DNA from: Cellulomonas sp. S1-8
Lineage (GTDB): Bacteria > Actinomycetota > Actinomycetes > Actinomycetales > Cellulomonadaceae
Direction of reading: 5' to 3'
NCBI RefSeq assembly: GCF_026184235.1
Contig: NZ_CP110806.1
Coordinates: 1,364,001 to 1,428,000 of the forward strand
Length of the DNA: 64,000 nt
Below are positions 25,878-35,324 of the stretch, in pieces (position 1 is the first letter of the stretch; each line of letters starts with the position of its first letter). Below the pieces are notes generated by a model. That model had not been told where the DNA came from. It was given only the letters and a program-made list of their open reading frames with translations, and searched no databases. Position numbers and translations under genes: made by a program.

Positions 25878-26672
25878 GTGAGGATCGTCGCCTGCGTGAA
25901 GTTCGTCCCCGACATCCAGTCCGACCGGCAGCTCGGTCCCGACGGGCGCGTCGTGCGCGACGGCGGTGACGGCACCCTCAACGAGCTCGACGAGAACGCC
26001 GTCGAGGCGGCGCTCGCGCTCGCGGAGGAGCACGACGGCGAGGTCGTCGTGCTGACCGTCGGGCCCGACGACGCGGTCGACGCGGTCCGCAAGGGCCTGC
26101 AGATGGGCGCCGACGAGGCGGTCCACGTGCTCGACGACGGCATCGCGGGCTCCGACGCGATCGGCACCGCGATCGTGCTGGCGGCGGCGGTGCGGCACCT
26201 GGGTGCGACCACGCCGGTCGACCTGGTCGTCACGGGCATGGCCGGCCTCGACGGGCTGACGTCGCTGCTGCCGACCGCGCTGGCCGAGGCGCTCGACCTG
26301 CCGGCGCTGCCGCTCGCGTCGTCCCTGACGGTGGACCCGGCGGCAGGGACGGCCACGGTCGTGCGACGTCTGGACCACGCCGAGGAGACCCTGACGGCGC
26401 ACCTCCCTGCCCTGGTGTCGGTGACAGACGGCATCAACGAGCCGCGGTACCCCAACTTCAAGGGCATCATGGCGGCCCGCAAGAAGCCCGTCACGACGCT
26501 GGACCTCGCCGACCTCGGGGTCGACCACGCGACCGTCGGCGCGGCCGGCGCGCGCACGCAGGTGCTCGAGGCCGCGCCGCGCCCCCCGCGCGAGGACCGC
26601 GTGCTCGTGACCGACACCGGCGACGCCGGTACCCGGCTGGCCGCCTGGCTCGTCGAGCGCAAGCTCGTCTGA
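25878..26672 (+). CDS. etfB: Electron transfer flavoprotein beta subunit EtfB
   Basis: 264 aa, usual length. Forms the FAD/AMP-binding heterodimer with EtfA that takes electrons from acyl-CoA and related dehydrogenases. Signatures: VKFVPD near the N-terminus, NELDENAVEAAL, LQMGADEAVHV, TGMAGLDGLTSLLPTALAEAL, and the beta-subunit signature region DGINEPRYPNFKGIMAARKK. GTG at 25878 gives the conserved RIVACVKFVPD start. First gene of etfBA, 56 bp before etfA. No ETF:quinone oxidoreductase is seen in the window. Confidence 0.95.
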   Translation: MRIVACVKFVPDIQSDRQLGPDGRVVRDGGDGTLNELDENAVEAALALAEEHDGEVVVLTVGPDDAVDAVRKGLQMGADEAVHVLDDGIAGSDAIGTAIVLAAAVRHLGATTPVDLVVTGMAGLDGLTSLLPTALAEALDLPALPLASSLTVDPAAGTATVVRRLDHAEETLTAHLPALVSVTDGINEPRYPNFKGIMAARKKPVTTLDLADLGVDHATVGAAGARTQVLEAAPRPPREDRVLVTDTGDAGTRLAAWLVERKLV

Positions 26673-26728
26673 CCGGCCCCGCCGCCCGCCCCGCCCATGC
26701 GTGCTCGCACCACCCCGGAGGACCCGTC

Positions 26729-27709
26729 GTGACCGCCACCCCCGTGCTCGTCCTGCTCGACCACGCCGCCGACGGCACGCTGCGCACGCCCGTGCGCGAG
26801 CTGCTGACGCTCGCCCGCGGGCTCGCGGGGGACGCGGGCGTCCACGGGGTCTGGGCGGGGGGCGAGGACGTCGCCGCGGCCGTCCCGGTGCTCGCCGCGC
26901 AGGGCGTCACGACCGTCCACCGGCTCGTCACCGACGCGGACGTGCACCTGTCCTCGGTGCTGGCCGACGGGCTGCAGGCGGCGCTCGCGGCGTCGGGCTC
27001 GGCGCTGCTGCTGCTCGTCTCGTCGTTCGAGAACAAGGAGGCCGCGGCGCGGCTGGCCGTGCGGACCGGTGCGGGCGTCGTGACCGACGCCGACGGGGTC
27101 TCGCTCGACGGCGCGCGCGTCGTGGCGCACAAGACGGTGCTCGCCGGCACGTGGACGACGAGCTGCGCGGTCACCGCGCCGACCGCGCTCGTCCTGGTGA
27201 AGGCCAACGCCGTGACCGCGCAGGACGCCGCGGTCCCGTCGGCCCCGCAGGTCGTCGACCTGCCGGTCGAGGTCGGTGCGGCGTCGGGCCGCGTCCGGCT
27301 CGTCGCGCGCACCGAGCACGCCGCGTCCGGGCGCCCCGACCTGGGCTCGGCGCACGTCGTGGTCGTCGGCGGGCGGGGCACCGAGGGCAACTTCGCCGCG
27401 GTCGAGGAGCTCGCCGACGTGCTGGGCGGCGCCGTCGGCGCGACGCGCGTCGCGACCGACGAGGGCTGGATCGGCCACGACGCGCAGATCGGGCAGACAG
27501 GCGTGACGGTCGCGCCGCGGCTCTACGTCGGCGCGGGCGTCTCGGGTGCCGTGCACCACCGCGGCGGCATGCAGGCGTCGGGGACGATCGTCGCCGTCAA
27601 CAGCGACCCCGACGCGCCGATCTTCGAGATCGCGGACTTCGGGATCGTGGGCGACCTGTTCACGGTGCTGCCGCAGGCCGCGTCCGAGCTGCGGCGCCTG
27701 CGGGGCTGA
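26729..27709 (+). CDS. etfA: Electron transfer flavoprotein alpha subunit EtfA
   Basis: 326 aa. Partner of EtfB; the C-terminal half binds FAD. VVVGGRGTEGNFAAVEELADVLGGAVGATR, IGQTGVTVAPRLYVGAGVSGAVHHRGGM and AVNSDPDAPIFEIADFGIVGD segments are the FAD-binding core of all EtfA proteins (given here as short landmarks spread over residues 210-305). GTG at 26729 with GGAGGACC upstream. Ends 18 bp from the convergent phosphotransferase gene. Confidence 0.94.
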   Translation: MTATPVLVLLDHAADGTLRTPVRELLTLARGLAGDAGVHGVWAGGEDVAAAVPVLAAQGVTTVHRLVTDADVHLSSVLADGLQAALAASGSALLLLVSSFENKEAAARLAVRTGAGVVTDADGVSLDGARVVAHKTVLAGTWTTSCAVTAPTALVLVKANAVTAQDAAVPSAPQVVDLPVEVGAASGRVRLVARTEHAASGRPDLGSAHVVVVGGRGTEGNFAAVEELADVLGGAVGATRVATDEGWIGHDAQIGQTGVTVAPRLYVGAGVSGAVHHRGGMQASGTIVAVNSDPDAPIFEIADFGIVGDLFTVLPQAASELRRLRG

Positions 27710-27727
27710 GCCCGCCCGCCTCGCCCG

Positions 27728-28726
27728 TCAGCTCAGGTCGCGCAGCCAGCGCAGGGTCGCGCCCGCCTGTGCGGCCTGGAAGGTGCGCAGGTTCGGGATG
27801 CCCGTGGGCGCCGGCTGGCACGACGACCAGGCGAAGTACCCGGAGAGCCCCGCGAGGGCCGCGCGCAGGTCGTCGATCCCGACGCCGTCGGCGACCTCGC
27901 GCTGCGAGAACAGCCACGCGGGGTCGCCCGCGCCGCCCTGCAGCGCGACGGACGGCAGCATGAACGCGAGGTCGATCCACGGTGCGCCGACGCTGGCGTG
28001 CGGCCAGTCGATCATCCACACCCGGTCGTGGGTCTCCTCGATCATGACGTTGTCCGCACGCAGGTCGCCGTGCACGAGCACGTCGCCGGCGCACACACGC
28101 AGCGCGTCGTGCTCCCACCGCACGAGGTCGTCGAGGTGGTCGAGGGCCCACTGGCCGGTCTCGTCGAGGCGCTCCGCGACGTGCCCGCGCTGGTCGGACG
28201 GGGCGGCCAGCACCGACCGCCAGCCGGTGAAGTTGTCGGCCAGGAGGTCCTCGGTGCGCGGCAGGGCGTGACCCGGTGCGGGCGCGCAGCGCGCGAGGTC
28301 GTCGATCGCGGACAGCACGAGCGCGAGGTCGTCGGCACGCCAGGGCAGCTCCGGAGAGCGGCCGTGCACGGCGTCGAAGCCGAGCAGGACCCAGTCGCCG
28401 TCGTCGTCCCACCAGCGCAGCGTCGGCGCCGGCACCTGCGGCGGCAGCGCGCGGGCCGCGCGGATCTCGGCACGGGCGAGCTCGGGGGAGTGCGGGTTCT
28501 GCTCGGACGAGACGGCCTTGACGAAGACGGCGCGGCCGTCGGTGAGCTCGAGCACGGCGCAGAAGCCGGGGGAGAAGCCGCTGGTGGCGGACATCTCGGC
28601 GGTCACCCGGGCCCCGGCCAGGGTCTCGATGCGCTCGCGGACGGCCCGCGGCAGGTCGCGCCAGTCGAGCCGCTGTCCGCCGAAGGCGAGCGGCAGCGCC
28701 ATGACGTCGTCGGCACTCACTCGCAC
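27728..28726 (-). CDS. Phosphotransferase of the APH/choline-kinase-like fold
   Basis: 332 aa. Kinase-like protein with the APH catalytic loop VHGDLRADNVMIEE and metal-binding segment MIDWPHASVGAPWIDLAF; FVKAV near residue 70 is the likely ATP-binding lysine. Family members phosphorylate small molecules such as aminoglycosides, homoserine, fructosamine or macrolides; the substrate is unknown and a resistance role should not be assumed. GTG at 28726 is used; ATG at 28702 is a possible shorter start. Divergent from the cysteine desulfurase gene. Confidence 0.82.
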   Translation of the reverse strand: MRVSADDVMALPLAFGGQRLDWRDLPRAVRERIETLAGARVTAEMSATSGFSPGFCAVLELTDGRAVFVKAVSSEQNPHSPELARAEIRAARALPPQVPAPTLRWWDDDGDWVLLGFDAVHGRSPELPWRADDLALVLSAIDDLARCAPAPGHALPRTEDLLADNFTGWRSVLAAPSDQRGHVAERLDETGQWALDHLDDLVRWEHDALRVCAGDVLVHGDLRADNVMIEETHDRVWMIDWPHASVGAPWIDLAFMLPSVALQGGAGDPAWLFSQREVADGVGIDDLRAALAGLSGYFAWSSCQPAPTGIPNLRTFQAAQAGATLRWLRDLS

Positions 28727-28849
28727 ATCCTGTCAGTACGCGCGTCGCCACCGTGCCACCTTTCGTCGCACACGTGCGGGGGAAAGGTGGAGGGAGCAGG
28801 GGGACGGCGTGCACGACGGACCACGGCGGGTGCCGCGCGCGCACGTTCG

Positions 28850-28855
28850 TAGACT
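28850..28855 (+). promoter_or_regulatory. -10 element of the cysteine desulfurase operon
   Basis: TAGACT ends 7 nt before the GTG at 28863; no Shine-Dalgarno. Consistent with a leaderless mRNA. Confidence 0.55.
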
Positions 28856-28862
28856 GTCGTGC

Positions 28863-30068
28863 GTGAGTGCTCCCCGCCCCTGCGCGGCCTACCTCGACCA
28901 CGCGGCGACCACGCCGATGCGGCCCGCCGCGATCTCCGTCCTGACCGCCGCGCTGGCGAGCAGGGGCAACCCCTCGTCCCTGCACACCGCGGGTCGGACG
29001 GCGCGCCGCACGGTCGAGGAGGCGCGCGAGCGGCTCGCCGCCGCCGTCGGTGCGCGGCCCAGCGAGGTCGTGTGGACCGCGGGCGGGACCGAGGCGGACA
29101 ACCTGGCGGTCAAGGGGCTGTTCTGGGCGCGCCGCACGCAGGACACGGCGCGGCGGCGCCTGGTGGTCTCGGCGGTCGAGCACCACGCGGTGCTGGACCC
29201 GGCGTTCTGGCTCGCGGAGCACGCGGGTGCGGAGCTGGTCCTGCTGCCGGTCGACGCCGACGGCGTCGTCGAGGTCGACGCGCTGCGGGCCGAGCTCGAC
29301 GAGCACGGCGACGCGGTGGCGCTGATCTCCGTGATGTGGGCGAACAACGAGGTCGGTGCGCTGCAGCCGCTCGACGACGTGGTCGCGCTCGCGCACCGGC
29401 ACGGGGTGCCCGTGCACGCGGACGCCGTGCAGGCGGTCGGGCAGGTGCCCGTCGACCTGGCCGCGTCCGGCCTGGACGCGCTGACGCTCAGCGGCCACAA
29501 GGTGGGCGGCCCGGGGTCGGCGGGTGCGCTGCTGGTGCGCCGGGGCCTCGACGTGACGCCCGTCCTGCACGGCGGTGGGCAGGAGCGCGGCGTGCGGTCC
29601 GGCACCCTCGACCCGGCGCTGCTCGCCGCGTTCGCGGTCGCCGTCGACGAGGCCGTCGCCGCGCGTGAGACCCACGCGGCCCGTGTCGGCGTGCTGCGGG
29701 ACGACCTGGTGGCCCGGGTTCTGGCCGGTGTCCCGGGTGCGACGCTGCGCGGTCCGTCGGACCCCGCGCACCGGCTGCCCGGCAACGCGCACCTGACGTT
29801 CACGGGCTGCGAGGGCGACTCCCTGCTGTACCTGCTCGACGCCGCGGGCGTCGAGGTGTCGACCGGCTCCGCGTGCCAGGCGGGCGTGCCCCGGCCGTCG
29901 CACGTGCTGCTCGCGATGGGGGTGGGCGAGGACGAGGCGCGCGGCGCGCTGCGCTTCTCGTTCGGGTGGACGTCGTCGTCCGACGACGTCGACGCGGCCG
30001 TCGCGGCGCTGCCGGCGGCTGTCGAGCGTGCCCGTGCCGCCGGCCTGTCGACGCTGGTGGGTGCCTGA
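28863..30068 (+). CDS. Cysteine desulfurase (NifS/IscS family)
   Basis: 401-aa PLP enzyme converting cysteine to alanine and enzyme-bound persulfide. PLP lysine K213 in [13 protein letters not shown], catalytic cysteine C338 in STGSACQAG, and the opening [11 protein letters not shown] and [11 protein letters not shown] motifs. GTG at 28863 gives the standard N-terminus. The stop overlaps the mnmA ATG by 1 nt (TGATG), so the most likely acceptor is MnmA for tRNA 2-thiouridine rather than a dedicated Fe-S system; no IscU or SUF genes are nearby. Confidence 0.95.
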   Translation: MSAPRPCAAYLDHAATTPMRPAAISVLTAALASRGNPSSLHTAGRTARRTVEEARERLAAAVGARPSEVVWTAGGTEADNLAVKGLFWARRTQDTARRRLVVSAVEHHAVLDPAFWLAEHAGAELVLLPVDADGVVEVDALRAELDEHGDAVALISVMWANNEVGALQPLDDVVALAHRHGVPVHADAVQAVGQVPVDLAASGLDALTLSGHKVGGPGSAGALLVRRGLDVTPVLHGGGQERGVRSGTLDPALLAAFAVAVDEAVAARETHAARVGVLRDDLVARVLAGVPGATLRGPSDPAHRLPGNAHLTFTGCEGDSLLYLLDAAGVEVSTGSACQAGVPRPSHVLLAMGVGEDEARGALRFSFGWTSSSDDVDAAVAALPAAVERARAAGLSTLVGA

Positions 30069-31192
30069 TGCGCGTGCTGGCGGCGATGTCCGGGGGCGTC
30101 GACTCCGCGGTCGCGGCGGCGCGGGCCGTCGACGCGGGCCACGACGTCGTGGGCGTGCACATGGCGCTGTCGCGCACGCCGGCGCAGGAGCGTACGGGGT
30201 CGCGCGGCTGCTGCTCGATCGAGGACGCGTCCGACGCCCGCCGCGCCGCCGACGTCCTCGGCATCCCGTACTACGTGTGGGACATGTCGGAGCGGTTCGA
30301 GGCGACGGTCGTCGCGGACTTCCTGCGCGAGTACGCCGCGGGCCGCACGCCCAACCCGTGCGTGCGGTGCAACGAGCACGTGAAGTTCGCGGCGCTGCTC
30401 GACAAGGCGCTCGCCCTGGGGTTCGACGCCGTGTGCACCGGGCACTACGCACGGGTCGTGGAGGGCGCCGACGGGGTGCGCGAGCTGCACCGGGCGGCCG
30501 ACGCCGCCAAGGACCAGTCGTACGTGCTCGCCGTCATGGGCCCGGCGCGCCTCGCCCGGGCGATCTTCCCGCTCGGGGACGTCGCCTCGAAGTCGCAGGT
30601 CCGCGCGGAGGCCGTCGCGCGGGGCCTGTCCGTGGCGGCCAAGCCGGACTCGTACGACATCTGCTTCGTCGCCGACGGCGACACCTCGGGCTTCCTGCGG
30701 CGCGCGCTCGGCGAGCAGCCGGGCGAGATCGTCGACGAGGCGGGGGCGGTGCTCGGCACGCACGACGGCGCCTACGCCTACACCGTCGGGCAGCGACGTG
30801 GCCTCGCGCTGGGCCGCCCCGCACCCGACGGGCGTCCCCGCTACGTGCTGTCGGTGGAGCCCGTGCAGCGCCGCGTGGTCGTCGGGCCGGCGCAGGCGCT
30901 CGACGTCGCGCACGTGCGCGGCGACGCGGCCGTGTGGTTCACGGGCGTCCCGGCCGACGGGGCCGCCTGCACGGTGCAGGTCCGCGCGCACGGCGCCGAC
31001 CTCCCGGCCCGCGTCGTCTGCGCCGACGACACGTCCGTGACCGTCGACGTCGCCGGCGCCGGCCTGCGGGGCGTGGCACCCGGGCAGTCGCTCGTCCTGT
31101 ACGACGGCAGCCGCGTCGTCGGGCAGGCCACGGTCGCCTCGACGCGCGCAGCCGCCGACCTCGCCGACGCGGGTGCGGGCGGCCACGCGTGA
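30068..31192 (+). CDS. mnmA: tRNA-specific 2-thiouridylase MnmA
   Basis: 374 aa. Adenylates and thiolates U34 in tRNA Lys/Glu/Gln using sulfur passed from the upstream desulfurase. PP-loop [11 protein letters not shown] (8-18), catalytic C98 in [12 protein letters not shown] and persulfide-carrying C199 in YDICFV, D149/Q150 region [21 protein letters not shown] at 30068 shares one base with the previous stop. Followed by a GTGA overlap with the MetE-like gene. Confidence 0.97.
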   Translation: MRVLAAMSGGVDSAVAAARAVDAGHDVVGVHMALSRTPAQERTGSRGCCSIEDASDARRAADVLGIPYYVWDMSERFEATVVADFLREYAAGRTPNPCVRCNEHVKFAALLDKALALGFDAVCTGHYARVVEGADGVRELHRAADAAKDQSYVLAVMGPARLARAIFPLGDVASKSQVRAEAVARGLSVAAKPDSYDICFVADGDTSGFLRRALGEQPGEIVDEAGAVLGTHDGAYAYTVGQRRGLALGRPAPDGRPRYVLSVEPVQRRVVVGPAQALDVAHVRGDAAVWFTGVPADGAACTVQVRAHGADLPARVVCADDTSVTVDVAGAGLRGVAPGQSLVLYDGSRVVGQATVASTRAAADLADAGAGGHA

Positions 31193-32208
31193 CCGCCGTC
31201 AGCGGCGTCGGACCCTGGCCCGGGACCGACGCGCTCGAGGCCGCGACCACGGTCGTCGGCGACCTCGCCGACAGCCCCGGCGAGGTCGAGGGCGCACCGT
31301 TCACCGTGCTGCTGCCCGCCCGCGGCCCGTGGGGCGACGCGACCGGCGCGGCCGTCGCGCTGCTGACCGACCTCCCCGCCGAGCTCGGCCCGCACGGGTG
31401 GAAGCTCGCCGACCGCCCCGGCCGGGACCTCGAGCGCGCACGGTCGTACGCCCGCGAGGACCTCGACGCCCTCGCGGTGGCCGCGCACGGCTACCACGGA
31501 CCGTTCGTCGTGCCCGTGCTGGGGCCGTTCTCGCTGGCCGCCGACGTGTACCTCGCGCGCGGCGACCGCGTGCTGTCCGACCCCGGCGCCCTGCGGGACA
31601 CGGTCGCCTCGACGGCCGAGGGCGTCGCCCACCGCGTCGCCGAGGTCCGGCGGGTCGTGCCCGGCGCCGACGTCCGCGTGCTGGTGCACGAGCCGCTGCT
31701 CGCGCCCGTGCTCGCCGGTGCGATCCCCGGCTTCTCCGGCCGCTCGCCGCTGCGACGCGTCCACGGTCCCGTCGTCGCCGAGAGCCTGAGCGCGCTCGCG
31801 GACACCGTGCGCGGCGGGGGTGCCTCCGCGGTCGTCGTGCACGGCGGGACCGCGTGGTCCGCGCTCGCGGCCGTGCGCGAGTCGTCCGCCGACGGCGCGG
31901 CGCTCGCGATCGCCGGCATCGGGGAGCGGGGCTGGGAGGTGCTCGCGGGCCTCGTCGAGGGCGGGCAGGCGTTGTGGGCGGAGCTGCCTCCGCAGGCGTC
32001 GTCGCAGTGCGCCGGACCCGACGTCGTCGGGCAGGCGGACGCCCTGACGCGGCCGTGGCGCGCCGTGGGCCTGACCGCCGCCCGGCTGCGCGACGTCGTC
32101 CTGCTGGCCGCCGCACCCCCCGAGCACGCGACGCCCGACGACGCGCGCGGTGCGCTCGCCGGGCTCGTGCGCGCCGCGAGCATCGTCGCCGAGAGGGCCG
32201 AGTCATGA
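31189..32208 (+). CDS. MetE-like (cobalamin-independent methionine synthase C-terminal-type) protein
   Basis: 339 aa, far shorter than full MetE (~750 aa) and similar only to the C-terminal barrel type. Such short proteins sit beside mnmA and ligA in many actinobacteria (M. tuberculosis Rv3015c next to LigA Rv3014c is the known example) and are annotated methionine synthase without proof. Zinc-ligand motifs of MetE are weak here: [12 protein letters not shown] and [12 protein letters not shown] are the candidate regions, so activity is uncertain. GTG at 31189 overlaps mnmA (GTGA) and its own stop overlaps the next gene (ATGA). Confidence 0.75.
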   Translation: MTAVSGVGPWPGTDALEAATTVVGDLADSPGEVEGAPFTVLLPARGPWGDATGAAVALLTDLPAELGPHGWKLADRPGRDLERARSYAREDLDALAVAAHGYHGPFVVPVLGPFSLAADVYLARGDRVLSDPGALRDTVASTAEGVAHRVAEVRRVVPGADVRVLVHEPLLAPVLAGAIPGFSGRSPLRRVHGPVVAESLSALADTVRGGGASAVVVHGGTAWSALAAVRESSADGAALAIAGIGERGWEVLAGLVEGGQALWAELPPQASSQCAGPDVVGQADALTRPWRAVGLTAARLRDVVLLAAAPPEHATPDDARGALAGLVRAASIVAERAES

Positions 32209-32636
32209 CCGCGTCCGCCGTACCCACGCGTCGCCGCGGGCGGTCCCGGCGCCGCACGCTCGCCCTGCTCGTCGCGTCCGGGTGCGCGCTCGTCGGCGTC
32301 GTCCTGCTCGCGGTCGCGTGGTTCGGGCTCGGGGTCCGCGCGCTGCAGGCGTCCACGACCGGGGACGTCCCGTGCCTCGTCGCCTACGAGGACGACCCCG
32401 ACGTGAGCGTGCACTTCGAGCTGCTGCCCCCGCGCGCCGTGTGCGTGCGGGAGACCGGTGACGAGCGGCAGGAGGTCGTCGTCGCGACGTCCCCGACCGC
32501 GCTCGTCGTGGGCGGGCTCGCGCTGGGGGTCGGAGGGATCGTCGGGTCCGTCGTCGCGCTGCGGCCGCCGCGCGCACGCGTCGGAGCGGGTGACTTCGCG
32601 CGCGGCGGCCCCACGGGCGGCGTCGGCCCAGCATGA
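32205..32636 (+). CDS. Two-TM membrane protein of unknown function
   Basis: 143 aa. Arg-rich N-terminus (about 8-18), TM1 about 20-43, a ~50-residue extracytoplasmic loop with two cysteines (CLVAYEDD and AVCVRE) that could form a disulfide, TM2 about 95-117, Arg-containing tail: both ends cytosolic by the positive-inside rule. ATG at 32205 overlaps the previous stop; its own stop overlaps the next ATG. I recognise no family. Confidence 0.7.
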   Translation: MTASAVPTRRRGRSRRRTLALLVASGCALVGVVLLAVAWFGLGVRALQASTTGDVPCLVAYEDDPDVSVHFELLPPRAVCVRETGDERQEVVVATSPTALVVGGLALGVGGIVGSVVALRPPRARVGAGDFARGGPTGGVGPA

Positions 32637-33973
32637 TGTCCGGCGTGACCGACGCACCGACGCCTGCTCCCGCCCCGCGTGCCGGATCACGTCCCGGGCT
32701 GCGCGCCTGGCTGCGTGACCTGGGTGCCGTCGTGGCGCACGGCGCGCGGCTGTGGGTGCGGACGTGGCCCTTGCTGCTGGTGATCGCCCTGCTCGCGGTC
32801 GCCGGGCGGCACGCCGCGGGCTGGGCCGCCGTCAACGTCGCGACCCTCAACAACACCCTCGGGTGGGCTGTCCTGGTGCTCGCACCGCTCAGCATGGTCG
32901 CCGGGATCGTCGCGATGCTGCACGTGCTGCGGCGCGACCTGCCCGCGCTCGACGCGATCGGCCGCGCGCGAGGGCCCGACGACCGGACCTCGGGTCACGA
33001 GCGCGGTCTGGTCGACGTGCTCGCGTCGGTGTTCGTGCCGTTCCTCGCGCTGTACGCGTCGTACGGGTTCCTCGCGGAGGACCAGTCGCGGTTCCGCAAC
33101 ACCGCGACGGCCCGCGAGTACCTCGAGGGGACGTGGCTGCTCGGGGAGGCGGCGGACTTCTCCTACGCCGATGTCGCCACCGGGTGGGCCCTCGTCGCCG
33201 TCGTCGTGGTGGCCGTCGTGCTGCGGTGGCTGCTCGGTCGGTGGGAGGGGCACAGCCACCGCCGCGCGCTGGCTTTCACCGGCGCCTACGTCGAGGCCTT
33301 CTGGCTCCTGGCCGTCGCGACGTCCGTGACCGGGCTGCTCGACGACGTCTGGGCGTGGGTCGAGAGCAGGCGCGCCGTCGCGATCGTCCTCGAGTGGTGG
33401 CTGACGGTGCTGGACGCGCTCGGACCGGTTGCCAGGCCGGTCGACACGGTCGTCGACACCGTCGCCGGCGTGCTGGGCAACCTCGACGACCTCGTCGTCA
33501 TCCCGATCGCGTGGCTGACGGTGGGCGCCGTCGTCTACGGTCACAAGCTCGCCGCCCTGCCGACGCGCGAGCGCACAGGCCCTGCCGTGTGGCAGCGCGT
33601 GCCGGGGCCCGTGCGCCGCTGGACGACCGAGGCGGCTGCGCCCGTGATCGGAGACGTGCGTGGCCGATTCGTGGCGCTCGTGGACGGGCTGCGCCGGCTC
33701 GCCGTGGCCGGCCTGGGTCCGATGCTCGTGTTCGCGCTCGCGTTCCTCGTCGCGACCCGCGTCGAGGAGGGGATCCTGCTCCTCGACCGAGTCGTCAGTG
33801 GAGCGCAGGACGTTGACACCTGGCTCGCGTTCGCGCCCCTGGTGTCGTCGGTCGCGACGGCCGTCGGGCTGACGCTCACGGTGGCGCTGCTCGCCGCCGG
33901 GGTCGACCGCGTCCTCGCGGGTCAGGAGGCGACCGTGCGGGCAGCGGAACCCGATCCGGCGGACGCCGTCTAG
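32633..33973 (+). CDS. Polytopic membrane protein of unknown function
   Basis: 446 aa with about eight hydrophobic segments (near 46-66, 76-98, 125-147, 180-202, 212-236, 285-305, 355-375, 395-425) and an Arg-rich cytosolic N-terminus. No transporter or enzyme motif recognised. ATG at 32633 overlaps the upstream stop (ATGA), GTG at 32645 is an alternative. The TAG stop shares the palindrome CTAG with the stop of the convergent single-TM operon, so the two transcription units touch. Confidence 0.7.
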   Translation: MMSGVTDAPTPAPAPRAGSRPGLRAWLRDLGAVVAHGARLWVRTWPLLLVIALLAVAGRHAAGWAAVNVATLNNTLGWAVLVLAPLSMVAGIVAMLHVLRRDLPALDAIGRARGPDDRTSGHERGLVDVLASVFVPFLALYASYGFLAEDQSRFRNTATAREYLEGTWLLGEAADFSYADVATGWALVAVVVVAVVLRWLLGRWEGHSHRRALAFTGAYVEAFWLLAVATSVTGLLDDVWAWVESRRAVAIVLEWWLTVLDALGPVARPVDTVVDTVAGVLGNLDDLVVIPIAWLTVGAVVYGHKLAALPTRERTGPAVWQRVPGPVRRWTTEAAAPVIGDVRGRFVALVDGLRRLAVAGLGPMLVFALAFLVATRVEEGILLLDRVVSGAQDVDTWLAFAPLVSSVATAVGLTLTVALLAAGVDRVLAGQEATVRAAEPDPADAV

Positions 33974-34656
33974 GAGCCCGGTACGTCGAGGCGCACGTAC
34001 TGCGGCAGCTGCCACCACAGGACGACGTCGGTGACGTCGACGTCCTCCGGGACGACGACCACCGGCGACACCGACCAGGTCGGCGGCCGGGGCCCACTGG
34101 TCTCGTCGGGCGTGGTGGTCTTCTCGTCGAGCTCCTCGCCCAGCGAGGGCCACGGACCGGTCGCGTCGGCGGGGACGCACGGCGTGCCGGACTGGGTGGC
34201 GCCCCACGCGCTCGAGACGTAGTCGTAGCGCGTGCCGTCCGCGTCGCGCACCGCGAGCCGGCAGGTCACCAGCACGCTGTCGGGGTCCGCGCCGAGCGTG
34301 AGGTCGACCCGCACGGCCCGGGTGCCGGCGGGCAGCACCATGCGGTCCGGGAGGTCGCCCGCGTCCTCCACGCCGTCGAGGTGGACCTGCACGTCGATCG
34401 GGTAGGTGCCCCCGAGGCCGTCGCGGACCTCCTGGTGGTAGGCAACGGTCTCGCCGGCGGCGGCCGCGGCCGGGCGGCGCAGGTCCTGCTCCCACCACAT
34501 CGTGCGCACGCGGTCGCCCGACGCGATGAGCGCGAGCGCCAGCGCGACGGGCAGCGTGACGAGAGCCCAGCGGTTGCGGCGCCACCAGCCGCCGCCGGTG
34601 GGGGCCTCCGGTGACCGCGACGGTGGGGGCGCAGGCGGGTCGGACAGCGCGCTCAT
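33970..34656 (-). CDS. Single-TM anchored extracytoplasmic protein, unknown (third of three)
   Basis: 228 aa. Pro-rich cytosolic N-terminus, one TM (about 31-49, WALVTLPVALALALIASG), then ~175 residues outside with two cysteines (VTCRLAV and GTPCVPA). ATG at 34656 has GGAGGAGT upstream inside the previous gene and overlaps its stop (ATGA). It shares topology and size with the next two upstream genes. No family recognised. Confidence 0.7.
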   Translation of the reverse strand: MSALSDPPAPPPSRSPEAPTGGGWWRRNRWALVTLPVALALALIASGDRVRTMWWEQDLRRPAAAAAGETVAYHQEVRDGLGGTYPIDVQVHLDGVEDAGDLPDRMVLPAGTRAVRVDLTLGADPDSVLVTCRLAVRDADGTRYDYVSSAWGATQSGTPCVPADATGPWPSLGEELDEKTTTPDETSGPRPPTWSVSPVVVVPEDVDVTDVVLWWQLPQYVRLDVPGS

Positions 34657-35324
34657 GACTCCTCCGGCGGCTCGTCGGACGACCTGACGGCGACGACGGG
34701 AGTGTCGTTCGCTGCCCACGCCTCCGCGTCGGCCTGCGTGAGACCCAGGTCGATGTCCGCGACGTCGTCACGGCGCTGGTCGTCCAGGTCCAGGCCGACG
34801 CGCAGGTGCGCGCCGGGGAGCGCCTCGACGGGGACCTCGACGCTCACCGCCGCGTACCGGGGGATGCCCGGCTGGGCGGTCCCGGGAAGGAACGACGAGC
34901 GTCCGCTCGTGAAGACGGTGTAGGTGCGACCGTCGCCGCCCTGCAGCTCCGCGAAGCCGAGCGTGCGTGGCTGGCCGAGCGCCTCGATCGTCAGCGGGAC
35001 CGTCAGCCACACGCCGGGTGTCGCGAGGAGGGTGCCGAGCCCAGGGTCGAGGACTGTCGACCCCGCCGGGTCGCCGGCGGTGAGTCGGGCGTACCGCAGC
35101 TCCACGGGCTGTCCGATCGTGGCGGGGCGGGCGAAGGGCGCCGGCACCCGGTCGTCGACCGGGAACGCCGTGACGACGACGTGGCCGACGGCCAGGGCCG
35201 CGAGGACGGCGGCACCGGCACCCAGCAGTCGAGGCCGGGGCCGCACGAGTCGCGGTGCCGTCGGGTCAGGTCCGGCGGGCTTGCGGCCCGTGTCGTCGGC
35301 GGGGGCGGCGTTGGTCGCGCTCAT
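34653..35324 (-). CDS. Single-TM anchored extracytoplasmic protein, unknown (second of three)
   Basis: 223 aa. Basic Pro-rich N-terminus, TM about 33-53, then an extracytoplasmic beta-rich region with PVELRYARLTAG and GVWLTVPLTIEAL, reminiscent of DUF4352-like sandwich domains, though I cannot confirm this. ATG at 35324 overlaps the upstream stop (ATGA), and its stop overlaps the next ATG. No cysteines in the outer part. Confidence 0.7.
   Translation of the reverse strand: MSATNAAPADDTGRKPAGPDPTAPRLVRPRPRLLGAGAAVLAALAVGHVVVTAFPVDDRVPAPFARPATIGQPVELRYARLTAGDPAGSTVLDPGLGTLLATPGVWLTVPLTIEALGQPRTLGFAELQGGDGRTYTVFTSGRSSFLPGTAQPGIPRYAAVSVEVPVEALPGAHLRVGLDLDDQRRDDVADIDLGLTQADAEAWAANDTPVVAVRSSDEPPEES

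Noticed and set aside
27728..28726. Aminoglycoside resistance gene
   Set aside because: Only the general APH kinase fold is visible; family members have many non-resistance substrates.
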